A DNA stretch of 54,689 bases, taken from the NCBI GenBank assembly GCA_016191285.1, contig JACPPA010000042.1, forward strand, positions 1 through 54,689, given 5' to 3'. The notes beneath the pieces are model-generated. The model saw only the letters and a list, made by a program, of their open reading frames with translations. It was not told the origin of the DNA and ran no database searches. The position numbers and the translations under genes are program-made. Each line of letters begins with the position of its first letter. Positions within the stretch are counted from its first letter, which is position 1. The stretch comes from Gammaproteobacteria bacterium. GTDB lineage: Bacteria > Pseudomonadota > Gammaproteobacteria > Ga0077536. Positions 10,142-18,806 of the stretch are shown piece by piece.

Positions 10142-11237
10142 ATGGAACTCACGAGTATTTTTCAGCGGATAAAAGATCTACAGCGCCGTCACGACGCGCT
10201 AAGGGGGTATCTTTGACTTCGACGTGAAGGCCGATCGCCTGGTCGAAGTCCAACGCGAACTTGAAGCGCCTGAACTCTGGAATGATCCGCCGCGCGCGCA
10301 GGCGTTGGGCAAGGAGCGGGTCGCGCTCGATCGGATCGTGTCGAACCTGCGCCTAATCGGCGGCTATGTCGGTGATGCGCGCGAACTGCTCGAACTGGCC
10401 GATGCCGAAAACGATGAGGCCGCCGCCGCCGCCGTTCTTGCTGATCTCGACCGCGCGGACCAGGGGCTGGCCGCGCTCGAATTCCAGCGCATGTTCAGCG
10501 GCGAGATGGACGGCAACAGTGCGTTCCTGGATATCCAGGCGGGTTCGGGCGGCACTGAAGCCCAGGACTGGGCAGAAATGTTGCTGCGAATGTACCTGCG
10601 CTGGGCGGAGGCACGCGGCTTCAAAGCCGAGCTGATCGAATGCTCGGCGGGTGAAGTCGCCGGCATTAAGAGCGCCGCGGTGCACGTAGTAGGTGACTAT
10701 GCCTATGGCTGGTTGCGCACCGAGACGGGAGTGCATCGCCTGGTGCGGAAATCGCCGTTCGATTCGGGCAATCGCCGCCACACCTCGTTCGCCGCGATTT
10801 TTGTCGCGCCGGAAATCGACGACGACATACAGATCGAGATCAATCCGGCCGATCTACGTATCGATACCTACCGTGCGAGCGGCGCCGGTGGGCAGCACGT
10901 CAACAAAACTGATTCGGCCATACGCATTACGCATTTGCCAACCGGCGTGGTGGTGCAATGCCAGAACGAACGCTCGCAACATAAGAATCGCGATCAGGCG
11001 TTCAAGATGCTGCGCGCCAAACTTTACGAACAAGAAATGATGAAGCGCGGCGCCGAGAAGCAGGCGTTGGAAGATGCGAAATCGGATATCGGATGGGGTC
11101 ATCAGATTCGCTCCTATGTGCTCGATCAGTCGCGCATCAAGGATCTACGCACGGGAGTGGAAACCGGCAATACCCAGGCCGTGCTCGATGGCGCGCTCGA
11201 TCAGTTTATTGAAGCCAGTCTCAAACAAGGGTTGTAG
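10142..11237 (+). CDS. prfB: Peptide chain release factor 2, with programmed +1 frameshift
   Basis: RF2 recognises UGA and UAA stop codons and triggers peptide release. The first 24 codons start at ATG 10142 ([14 protein letters not shown]) and end at an in-frame TGA at 10214-10216. The remaining sequence continues in the +1 frame from 10215 ([12 protein letters not shown]) to 11237. The shift site is intact: an internal Shine-Dalgarno-like AGGGGG, three spacer bases, then CTT TGA C. The catalytic GGQ lies in [14 protein letters not shown]. The gene is a join of 10142-10213 and 10215-11237. Simple ORF calling would wrongly start it at 10224 and lose the N-terminus. It is followed 9 bases later by lysS, the classical prfB-lysS pair. 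Confidence 0.96.
10202..10217 (+). promoter_or_regulatory. prfB autoregulatory +1 frameshift site
   Basis: The site consists of an SD-like AGGGGG, a TAT spacer, the slippery codon CTT and the stop TGA followed by C. This is the conserved RF2 recoding signal. When RF2 is scarce the ribosome slips from CTT onto TTT and makes full-length RF2. When RF2 is plentiful, translation stops here. Confidence 0.96.
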
Positions 11238-11246
11238 GAGTAGGTC

Positions 11247-12749
11247 ATGAGCGATGCCCCGGATACCAGTACCGAAACGCAAATTCTTGAGCAGCGACGC
11301 GCCAAGCTGCGCGAACTTCGCGTGCGTGGTAACGCGTTTCCGAATGACTTTCGCCGCGATCACTTGGCGGCAGAGTTGCAGCAGAAATATCACGACACCA
11401 CGGCGGAGGCGCTAGGCGCTGAAGGGGCGCGCGTACGGATCGCGGGCCGTATGATGACGCGACGCGTGATGGGCAAGGCGGCGTTCGCGCACCTCAAAGA
11501 CATGAGCGGCCAAATCCAGCTCTATGTGAAGCGCGATCGAATAGGCGAAGCGCCGTATGCCGAATTCAAGCATTGGGATCTGGGCGACATCGTGGGTGTC
11601 GAGGGGGTGATGTTTCGCACCAATGCCGGCGAGTTGTCGGTGCAAGTCGAGATCATCCGCTTATTGACGAAGTCACTGCGTCCATTGCCTGAGAAATTTC
11701 ATGGGCTCGCCGATCAAGAAGCGCGCTATCGCCAACGCTATCTTGATCTCATCACGAATGACGAAACCCGCCGCGTATTCGCGTTGCGCACTCAGACCAT
11801 TAATTTCATCCGCCGCTTTTTAACCGACCGTGGCTATCTCGAAGTGGAAACGCCGATGATGCAGGCCATTCCCGGGGGCGCTACCGCGCGGCCGTTCGTG
11901 ACGCATCACAATGCATTGGACATGCCCTTGTACCTGCGGATCGCGCCGGAGCTGTATTTAAAGCGCTTGGTGGTCGGTGGCATGGAGCGCGTATTTGAGA
12001 TCAATCGCAATTTCCGGAACGAGGGTCTGTCGCCGCGCCACAATCCCGAATTCACCATGCTTGAATTCTATGCAGCCTATGCCGATTACCGCGATTTGAT
12101 GGATTTAACGGAACACCTGCTGCGGGATTTGTGCCAGCAGCTGCTAGGCGCGACCGCGCTCACATACCAAGGCGCGACCCTTGATTTTGGCGTGCCGTTC
12201 GCGCGCCTGACGATGAAGGAATCGATTGTTAAATTCAATCCCGGCATAACAGCGCCTGAGTTAGATGAGCTTGCGAGCGCACGCGCAGTTGCCACGCGGC
12301 TCGGCATTGCGGTGGATGGCAACGCGGGTCTCGGTCGCGTGCAAACCGAAATATTCGAACGCACCGTGGAAGCGCAATTGCAGGCGCCGACTTTTATTAC
12401 CGATTATCCGGCTGAAGTCTCGCCACTGGCACGGCGTAGCGATCGCGATCCGGAGGTCACTGATCGCTTTGAGCTGATGATCGCCGGACGCGAAATCGCG
12501 AACGGCTTCTCCGAACTTAATGATCCGGAAGATCAGGCCGAACGCTTCCGGCAACAGGCAACGGCTAAAGCGGGGGGCGACCTCGAAGCCATGCACTACG
12601 ACGCTGACTATATCACCGCCCTTGAACACGGCTTGCCGCCGACCGCGGGCGAGGGGATCGGGATTGATCGATTGGTAATGTTGCTAACCGACAGCGCATC
12701 GATCCGCGACGTCGTGTTGTTCCCGCATTTGCGGCCGCGCGCGGAGTAA
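11247..12749 (+). CDS. lysS: Lysyl-tRNA synthetase, class II
   Basis: A 500-residue class II enzyme that charges tRNA-Lys. It has the N-terminal OB-fold anticodon-binding domain (about 60-150, [18 protein letters not shown]). Class II motif 1 is around [15 protein letters not shown], motif 2 is [20 protein letters not shown], and motif 3 is [11 protein letters not shown]. The length and order match bacterial LysS. It lies 9 bases after prfB on the same strand. A tRNA-Lys gene is also present in the window at 36766. Confidence 0.96.
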   Translation: MSDAPDTSTETQILEQRRAKLRELRVRGNAFPNDFRRDHLAAELQQKYHDTTAEALGAEGARVRIAGRMMTRRVMGKAAFAHLKDMSGQIQLYVKRDRIGEAPYAEFKHWDLGDIVGVEGVMFRTNAGELSVQVEIIRLLTKSLRPLPEKFHGLADQEARYRQRYLDLITNDETRRVFALRTQTINFIRRFLTDRGYLEVETPMMQAIPGGATARPFVTHHNALDMPLYLRIAPELYLKRLVVGGMERVFEINRNFRNEGLSPRHNPEFTMLEFYAAYADYRDLMDLTEHLLRDLCQQLLGATALTYQGATLDFGVPFARLTMKESIVKFNPGITAPELDELASARAVATRLGIAVDGNAGLGRVQTEIFERTVEAQLQAPTFITDYPAEVSPLARRSDRDPEVTDRFELMIAGREIANGFSELNDPEDQAERFRQQATAKAGGDLEAMHYDADYITALEHGLPPTAGEGIGIDRLVMLLTDSASIRDVVLFPHLRPRAE

Positions 12750-12762
12750 TTCGGCGCCCCGC

Positions 12763-15159
12763 TCAATGCAAATGCCGTACGTTCAACGGGCGTGGTTTTT
12801 CGAGCAATAGGCCTTGCGCATAGTCCACACCCATGCCGCGTAGCATGTCGCGCGTCGCGAGATTCGGCACGCCGCCGGCAATGGTGCGCACCCGCAAGGA
12901 TTTGGCGACTCGGGCGATGCCCAGCACAATCTCGTAATCGACCGAGTTGTAGGCAATATTCCGCACGAATTCATCGTGGATAATTAAATAGTCGACCGCC
13001 GATCGTTTCAAAATCTGGTAGGAATACGCGCCGCGACCGAAATCACCCAGCGCAACCTTGCAACCGAGATCCTTCATCGTGGCGACAAAGAACGACACCC
13101 GTTCCCATGACGCTGAGGTTGGCGACTCTAGAATCTCAAAACACAGTATTGCGGGGACGATCGCGGCGTCATCGATTAGGCGTACCGTGTAATCAACAAA
13201 TTGCTCGTCGGCGACCGACTGCGCGGACACGCCAATGCCGACAACGTCCATGCCCGCGAGCTCGGCGTGTTCCGACTTTATCGCTTCGACCGCGGCTTTC
13301 ACCAACCACCGATCGATCTCCGGTAGGTGGGGGTGATGCCCGGTCGTAGCGGGCAGTTCGCGCGGCGCAAATAGCGCACTATTATCGGCGCGCGGTTGCA
13401 ATTTCACCTCGCAATAGCTTAGGGAGTCATCCTCGGTTCCGATTGGAATGAGGGTTTGAAAAAAAAGTTCGAAGTGTTCGTAGTGCAAAGCCGTGGAATT
13501 TTTAATGAGGCGCGGTCCAGGCTGAGTGGGCGCGAACGGCCGCGCTGCGTTAGCGCCGATAATCTCGAGTCGGTTGCCGCCGTTCCGCGCGGTACAAGCA
13601 CACACGCGCTCGGCGGCGCTTAAGACGTCGCCAATATTCGTGGGTGGTGGGACGAGGCTGGTGAGGCTTAGGCTGGCGTGAATCGAAAACTGCGTACCCT
13701 GCCAGAACAAGGACATTTCGGCGATGATCGCGCGGATCCCTTCCGCTATCACGCGTGCCTTTTCCATCGGGCAACTGACCAGCAGAATGCCGAAGGCGTT
13801 GCCATCAAGCCGCGCCAGAACATCCACGCCGCGAATGCGTTGACCGAGCGTGAGTGCTAAGGTTTGGAGGACGTAATCGCCGGCTGCCGCACCATGGTTA
13901 TCGTTGATGAACGTGAAATGGTCGATGCCGACGACACACAGGGCGTGTTGTTCGTCGGGTTTGACCCCAGGTTTCGTCAGCGCAGTCTTTATTTGAACTT
14001 CGAATTCGCTACGATTGATCAATCCCGTCAACGGATCATGGGTTGTTTCCCAGGCCAGCGTCCGCGCCGCGTTGCGGCGTTCGGCGGTGTCGCGAAGCAA
14101 AAAGACTGCACCCTCGCGCGATGCTGCACTGTGCAACGGCGTGACCACGTAGTCGACGCCAAGCCGTACGCCATCACGACGATGCAACGTGGCGTGGTCG
14201 CGTGGCGGGCTGTCGCATTTGAAGCATCGCTCAAGGGCAGCGGCGGCCACGGTTTGGCTGCCGGGAACCTGGAGTCTGAGGACGCTCGTGAAGGATTTCC
14301 CACGCGCGGTCGGCAACGGATAGCCCGTCATGTTCTCCGCCGCCGGGTTCAGATATTCGACCCGGCCTTCGCCGTCGACTCGGATGACGCCGTCGCTTAA
14401 GGCATCGAGCGTGGCGGTGGTGCGCGCCACATCGGCAAACGCGTGTTTCAAGGCGCCTACCTGCGAACGAATCCCATCCAAGAAACCGGTGCTGTCGATC
14501 GTTAGTGCGAGCCTGTTGGCTGCAAGCTGAACCTGGAGCGCATTGGTCTCGTCCACCACATTGGCGACGCCAGCGGTGAGGCGGCGTTGAAATTCTGCGC
14601 TCAACACGGCGATGACTGTCGCCACGGTTACCGCAGTCGCCGCCGCCAGCATGCCGTCTCGGCTATACAGCAAATAACCGACCGGCACGAGATAACTCGC
14701 GAGTAGGCCGGCATAGGCGGTGCCGCGCGCGGCGAATATCGGAAGTCCCGAGAGAACCACGGCGAAGGTCAGTCCATAAGCCGCATAAGCAACGGGGGCT
14801 GAGGTCATGCTCGTCGCTAGGTAAGCCGCCGCGGCCCAGGCCAGGCCGTAAATTCCCGCAAATCCGACCTCGAGCGCCGCGCGATCGAGCCACGATCCAC
14901 CCACGTGGGCGGCACGGGTCGTGTAGCCGTGGTAGGCGAGCGAATTCGCGCCCAAGAATACGGCCCAGGTGAAAATTCTCGGACCCTGACCGAGACCGGC
15001 GACGACGATGACAATTCCGAGCAGATTGATCAACAACCAATGGTTGGCGGCCGTGCGCCCGACCCAGGTCAGGTAATCACTCGCCGGTGGTGGGGTAGGC
15101 TGGGTGATCCTCGCGACCAACGGCAACTCAGCGGTAATTAGACGTGCTTCCTTCGTCAT
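12763..15159 (-). CDS. Membrane PAS-GGDEF-EAL protein with degenerate catalytic motifs
   Basis: A 798-residue signalling protein. Residues about 35-205 form roughly six membrane segments. A PAS domain follows (about 245-350, DGVIRVDGEGRVEYLNPAAE), then a GGDEF-like domain (about 370-535) and an EAL-like domain (about 565-795). The diguanylate cyclase signature is changed from RLGGDEF to RLDGNAF, so synthesis of c-di-GMP is unlikely. The allosteric I-site RxxD is kept (RGVD, exactly five residues before the signature). In the EAL domain, EAL reads EVK, the DDFG motif reads GDFG, and the late EGVE-like motif reads AGGV, so hydrolysis is unlikely too. It is probably a membrane c-di-GMP receptor or scaffold. 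It converges on lysS with a 13-base gap. Confidence 0.85.
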   Translation of the reverse strand: MTKEARLITAELPLVARITQPTPPPASDYLTWVGRTAANHWLLINLLGIVIVVAGLGQGPRIFTWAVFLGANSLAYHGYTTRAAHVGGSWLDRAALEVGFAGIYGLAWAAAAYLATSMTSAPVAYAAYGLTFAVVLSGLPIFAARGTAYAGLLASYLVPVGYLLYSRDGMLAAATAVTVATVIAVLSAEFQRRLTAGVANVVDETNALQVQLAANRLALTIDSTGFLDGIRSQVGALKHAFADVARTTATLDALSDGVIRVDGEGRVEYLNPAAENMTGYPLPTARGKSFTSVLRLQVPGSQTVAAAALERCFKCDSPPRDHATLHRRDGVRLGVDYVVTPLHSAASREGAVFLLRDTAERRNAARTLAWETTHDPLTGLINRSEFEVQIKTALTKPGVKPDEQHALCVVGIDHFTFINDNHGAAAGDYVLQTLALTLGQRIRGVDVLARLDGNAFGILLVSCPMEKARVIAEGIRAIIAEMSLFWQGTQFSIHASLSLTSLVPPPTNIGDVLSAAERVCACTARNGGNRLEIIGANAARPFAPTQPGPRLIKNSTALHYEHFELFFQTLIPIGTEDDSLSYCEVKLQPRADNSALFAPRELPATTGHHPHLPEIDRWLVKAAVEAIKSEHAELAGMDVVGIGVSAQSVADEQFVDYTVRLIDDAAIVPAILCFEILESPTSASWERVSFFVATMKDLGCKVALGDFGRGAYSYQILKRSAVDYLIIHDEFVRNIAYNSVDYEIVLGIARVAKSLRVRTIAGGVPNLATRDMLRGMGVDYAQGLLLEKPRPLNVRHLH

Positions 15160-15195
15160 GCGTTAGATCCCTCTCGGTTGAACTGCCGACCTTGT

Positions 15196-15365
15196 CCTAG
15201 CAGCCTGTCGGACTTAGGAGGAATCTGCTGCGGCGCTGGGACAGCGGTCCATATCCGCGCGCATTCTCGTTAAATAGTCCCCCTATTCGCCTCGAATGCG
15301 CGCGGATCTGTCCTCGCTCTCCCACTCGCCTCGCGACGATTCCCTAAGTCCGACAGGCTGCTAGG
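15196..15365. mobile_element. 160-bp palindromic MITE-like element with 23-bp inverted ends
   Basis: Bases 15196-15218 and 15343-15365 are perfect inverted repeats (23 bp, CAGCCTGTCGGACTTAGG plus the outer CCTAG). CTAG lies immediately outside both CAGCCTG ends (15197-15200 and 15361-15364) and could be a 4-bp target duplication. Inside are further palindromes: ATCCGCGCGCATTC and its complement near 15257 and 15294, around a small AATAG/CTATT core. There is no open reading frame. It looks like a non-autonomous transposable element or large cruciform. It lies just upstream of the GGDEF/EAL gene and could affect its promoter. Confidence 0.75.
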
Positions 15366-15428
15366 GCCTGAAGCCCGCTCGCGTGAACCGCGAATATTTC
15401 CATTTGACGTGAGGCTGGCGCGGCTAAG

Positions 15429-15498
15429 GAAAACAAAAATGACACTTTTTGTTTTCTTTACTCTGAAAAGCCCAGGAGGGACTTATTCAGAGGTTCCC
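15429..15498. mobile_element. Relic of the hairpin MITE found at 48418 and 48715
   Basis: This stretch matches the right half of the four-hairpin element described at 48418-48571. It has an A/T-rich hairpin (arms 15429-15439 and 15446-15456) followed by CTCTGAA, a short spacer, then GGACTTATTCAGAGGTTCCC, then TA. The left half is not recognisable. The hairpin arms differ from the later copies at two positions, and both strands of the stem changed together (G-C to A-T). The rest of 15366-15654, up to the end of argG, contains no gene I can support. Confidence 0.65.
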
Positions 15499-15654
15499 TA
15501 ATTCGCACCGCCCACGATAGAGATAGTAGTCGCAGCGTTCGGAAAACAAGCGACGCACGGTGTGACCGGCGTCACAGCGGTGACCGGCCAAACGCGATGC
15601 CGGTCACACTTTGGATCGGCGACTGTGAATTTGTGTTAGAACGATGGCCTGGGA

Positions 15655-16872
15655 TCAGGGCTCGCGGCGTGCGGCGACGCGCATCCGCAGGGCATTCAGC
15701 CGAATAAATCCGCCGGCATCCGCTTGGTTGTAGCTCCCGGCATCGTCTTCGAAGGTTGCGAGCTTGGTGCTGAACAGGCTATCGCGAGTGGATTTTCGGC
15801 CCACCACGGTCACGTTCCCTTTGTATAGCTTGAGCCGCACGCTGCCGTTCACGCGGGCTTGAGACTCATCGATCATCTTCTGCAGCATCAAGCGCTCCGG
15901 ACTCCACCAATAACCGTTGTAGATCAAGGCTGCATAGCGCGGCATCAGATCATCCTTGAGGTGCGCCACTTCGCGGTCGAGCGTGATCGATTCAATGGCA
16001 CGATGCGCTTTGAGCAGAATCGTGCCACCCGGCGTTTCATAACAACCGCGCGACTTCATGCCCACATAGCGATTTTCAACCAAGTCCAGCCGCCCAATGC
16101 CGTTGGCGCCGCCGATACGATTCAGATCGGCGAGTAAAGTCGCGGGGGACGCGCGATGACTGTCGATGGCGACCAGGTCGCCTTGCTCGAAGTCGAGATC
16201 GATCACGGTAACTTTATCTGGCGCCGTTTCCGGCGCGACGGACCAGCGCCACATCGAGTCTTCCGCTGGCGTCCATGGATCTTCCAACACGCCGCCCTCA
16301 TAGGAAATGTGCAGCAGATTGGCGTCCATCGAATAAGGCGATTTTTTACCGGCCTGGTATTCAATCGGGATCGCGTGCTTTTTTGCATACGCCAGCAAGG
16401 TTTCGCGCGAGGTCAGATCCCATTCACGCCAGGGTGCGATGACGCGGATATCCGGCTGCAGCGCATAGGCGCCCAGTTCGAATCGGACCTGGTCGTTGCC
16501 TTTGCCCGTCGCGCCATGCGAAATCGCGTCAGCGCCCGTGATACGCGCGATTTCAACCAAGCGTTTTGCGATCAACGGGCGCGCAATCGACGTGCCGAGC
16601 AAATATTCGCCTTCGTAAAGGGTGTTGGCGCGAAACATCGGGAACACAAACTCGCGCACGAATTCCTCACGCAGATCGTCAATGAAGATTTCGCGTACGC
16701 CGAGCAATTCGGCCTTGCGCCGGGCGGGCTCCAGTTCCTCGCCTTGGCCGATATCAGCGGTGAAGGTCACGATTTCGCAGGCGTAGGTCTCCTGCAGCCA
16801 CTTGAGGATCACCGAGGTATCGAGCCCACCGGAATACGCGAGCACTACTTTTTTAACGGATATTTTAGTCAT
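15655..16872 (-). CDS. argG: Argininosuccinate synthase
   Basis: A 405-residue ATP-dependent enzyme joining citrulline and aspartate to give argininosuccinate in arginine synthesis. The N-terminal PP-loop AYSGGLDTS is the ATP-pyrophosphatase motif. The conserved [13 protein letters not shown] and [15 protein letters not shown] segments follow. The start at 16870-16872 ([16 protein letters not shown]) puts the PP-loop where the family has it. Longer in-frame extensions upstream are not family-like. The C-terminal ARREP tail is slightly longer than usual. Confidence 0.96.
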   Translation of the reverse strand: MTKISVKKVVLAYSGGLDTSVILKWLQETYACEIVTFTADIGQGEELEPARRKAELLGVREIFIDDLREEFVREFVFPMFRANTLYEGEYLLGTSIARPLIAKRLVEIARITGADAISHGATGKGNDQVRFELGAYALQPDIRVIAPWREWDLTSRETLLAYAKKHAIPIEYQAGKKSPYSMDANLLHISYEGGVLEDPWTPAEDSMWRWSVAPETAPDKVTVIDLDFEQGDLVAIDSHRASPATLLADLNRIGGANGIGRLDLVENRYVGMKSRGCYETPGGTILLKAHRAIESITLDREVAHLKDDLMPRYAALIYNGYWWSPERLMLQKMIDESQARVNGSVRLKLYKGNVTVVGRKSTRDSLFSTKLATFEDDAGSYNQADAGGFIRLNALRMRVAARREP

Positions 16873-17007
16873 GATTCGGTGTCGATCGAGAATTGCGAGG
16901 AGGGCGCATTGTGCCCGCGGGTAATCACGGCTGCAACGCCGCGTCGAGCGCGAGTCTAAAATTCGCGGGTGCTTCCGCCTGCGGCCAATGTCCAGCATTG
17001 GCGACCT

Positions 17008-17472
17008 TCATGGCGCGCGCAAATGCGGCGGGAGTTTGTGTTGATTGAGTTTGGCCCGCGGCCAAATGTCGAGTAGCGCGATGTCCTCTTCGATGCCATC
17101 CATGAATTCGAGTGGCGCGATGTCCTCGACCGTAAGCCACGCGAAACTCGTGTGCTCCGCATTGAGCGTGATGACGCCGCCTAGCCAGCGCCAGTGAAAC
17201 AGATGAATTTCGTAGATGCCGCCGTAGAACGAGTCGCGAATCGGACCCAGTGTGTTGCGCAAGGTGAGCTCATGCTCGGCGCCAATCTCTTCGCGCATTT
17301 CGCGCAAAGCGCAGGCCTGCGGCGTTTCGTTCGCTTCGATGTGACCGGCTGGGAACCCCCATAGCGCCGGTCCCAATGCACGATCCGGTGCGCGCTTTAA
17401 AAACAACAGGCGGCTGGCTGCGTCTTCGATCAGACAAATGGAGAACCGCGCTTGCGGCGGAGCGGCTGCCAT
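17008..17472 (-). CDS. Nudix hydrolase, NudB-like
   Basis: A 154-residue Nudix protein. The Nudix box GHIEANETPQACALREMREE fits G-x5-E-x7-REUxEE, with an aliphatic residue and G just after. Start at the ATG 17470-17472 (MAAAPPQARFSICLIED). A further 37 in-frame codons upstream run into aceF and are not family-like. The gene starts 5 bases after the aceF stop on the same strand, so it may be read from the aceEF transcript. Nudix enzymes of this size hydrolyse nucleoside diphosphate derivatives such as dihydroneopterin triphosphate (NudB) or mutagenic nucleotides. The exact substrate cannot be told from the sequence. Confidence 0.85.
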   Translation of the reverse strand: MAAAPPQARFSICLIEDAASRLLFLKRAPDRALGPALWGFPAGHIEANETPQACALREMREEIGAEHELTLRNTLGPIRDSFYGGIYEIHLFHWRWLGGVITLNAEHTSFAWLTVEDIAPLEFMDGIEEDIALLDIWPRAKLNQHKLPPHLRAP

Positions 17473-17477
17473 ACGCC

Positions 17478-18806
17478 CTAGAGAAGCAAATGGCGAATGT
17501 CGCTCAAGATCATTTTGAGATGCCGCGTAAATTCCGCTGCGGCGACTCCATCGATCACGCGATGATCGTACGACAGCGAGCACGGCAACAGCAGCCGTGG
17601 CACGAAGGTTCCATTCCCGTAAACGGGTTTCATGGCGGCCGGTGAGATCCCGAGAATAGCCACCTCGGGCGGATTAATAATCGGCGTAAAGCCCGTGCCG
17701 CTGATCCCACCCAAGCTTGACACGGTAAAGCAGCCGCCCTGCATGTCGGCGGGGGTGAGTTTGCCATCGCGGGCTTTCAGGCTTAGGGCCCGGATCTCGC
17801 GCGCGAGGTCGTACAGCCCTTTCTTATTCGCGTCGCGAATCACCGGCACCAATAGGCCACGCTCGGTATTCACCGCCATGCCTACATGAAAATACTTTTT
17901 ATAGATGAGCGATTCGCCGTCGGGACTGAGCGAAGCGTTGAAGTCCGGATACTTTTGCAAGATGACCACGACCGCCTTCAACACAAACGCGACCAGCGTC
18001 AGTTTCGTGCCGTGCTGTTCGGCCTCGTCGAGCTTCGATTTGCGGAAGGCTTCAAGGTCGGTGATATCGACTTCATCGAATTGCGTCACATGCGGGATCG
18101 TGATCCACGCGCGGTGCAGGTTCTGGCCGGTGAGACGTCTGATCTTGCTTAAGGGCTGGGCTTCGATCGCGCCGAATTTGGTGAAATCGATGACTGGCGC
18201 CGACGGGATGGCAAAGCCGTTTGCCGCGGGTGGCGATGGTCGCTGCAGCGCTTGTTTGACATAGGCCGCGATATCTTCCTGGACGACCCGCGCTTTGCGT
18301 CCGCTGCCTTTGACTAGCGCCAAGTCGACGCCCAATTCGCGCGCGAACTTGCGCATCGCCGGGCTGGCGTAAACTCTCACGCCACTGTGCAACAGGTCGT
18401 TGCTCGAGGCCGGTGGCGCGTCGATACGCGGTCCGGGATCGGGCGAGACGAAGTCATATTTCGGCGCTTCGGTCGTTACTCGCGGCGCCGATGCCGGCGC
18501 CATGGCCGGCGGCACGGCGTTCGAAGTCGCGGGCGGTGGTGCAGCGGGTGCGCTCGTCCCCTCGTCTTCGAGCTCGATAATCGGCGCACCCTGCGACACT
18601 TTGTCACCGACCTTGACCAGAATGGCGAGCACTCGACCCGCCTTGGGCGCCGGAATATCCATCGTTGCCTTGTCGCTTTCCAACGTAACCAGGGGATCCT
18701 CGGGCTTAACGATGTCGCCGACTTTCACCAAGATGTCGATGACATCGACGGCTTCGAAATCGCCGATATCCGGCACTTCAATCTGGAGATTGGAGAGGGT
18801 ATTCAT
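17478..18806 (-). CDS. aceF: Pyruvate dehydrogenase E2, dihydrolipoamide acetyltransferase
   Basis: A 442-residue E2 core subunit of the pyruvate dehydrogenase complex. One N-terminal lipoyl domain carries the lipoylated lysine K46 in ESDKATMD. An Ala/Pro-rich linker (about 85-125) leads to the E1/E3-binding domain (VYASPAMRKFARELGVDL). The catalytic domain ends with the active-site HRVIDG near the C-terminus. Many gammaproteobacterial E2 proteins have two or three lipoyl domains, so one is at the low end. It overlaps aceE by 4 bases, typical of the aceEF operon. No lpd (E3) gene is in the window. Confidence 0.95.
   Translation of the reverse strand: MNTLSNLQIEVPDIGDFEAVDVIDILVKVGDIVKPEDPLVTLESDKATMDIPAPKAGRVLAILVKVGDKVSQGAPIIELEDEGTSAPAAPPPATSNAVPPAMAPASAPRVTTEAPKYDFVSPDPGPRIDAPPASSNDLLHSGVRVYASPAMRKFARELGVDLALVKGSGRKARVVQEDIAAYVKQALQRPSPPAANGFAIPSAPVIDFTKFGAIEAQPLSKIRRLTGQNLHRAWITIPHVTQFDEVDITDLEAFRKSKLDEAEQHGTKLTLVAFVLKAVVVILQKYPDFNASLSPDGESLIYKKYFHVGMAVNTERGLLVPVIRDANKKGLYDLAREIRALSLKARDGKLTPADMQGGCFTVSSLGGISGTGFTPIINPPEVAILGISPAAMKPVYGNGTFVPRLLLPCSLSYDHRVIDGVAAAEFTRHLKMILSDIRHLLL

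Noticed and set aside
9893-10216. 108-codon plus-strand frame overlapping the end of recJ
   Set aside because: Only its last 24 codons from 10142 are real, as the first part of prfB before the programmed frameshift.
16873-16998. N-terminal extension of ArgG
   Set aside because: The 42 extra residues do not resemble the family, and the internal ATG places the ATP-binding loop correctly.
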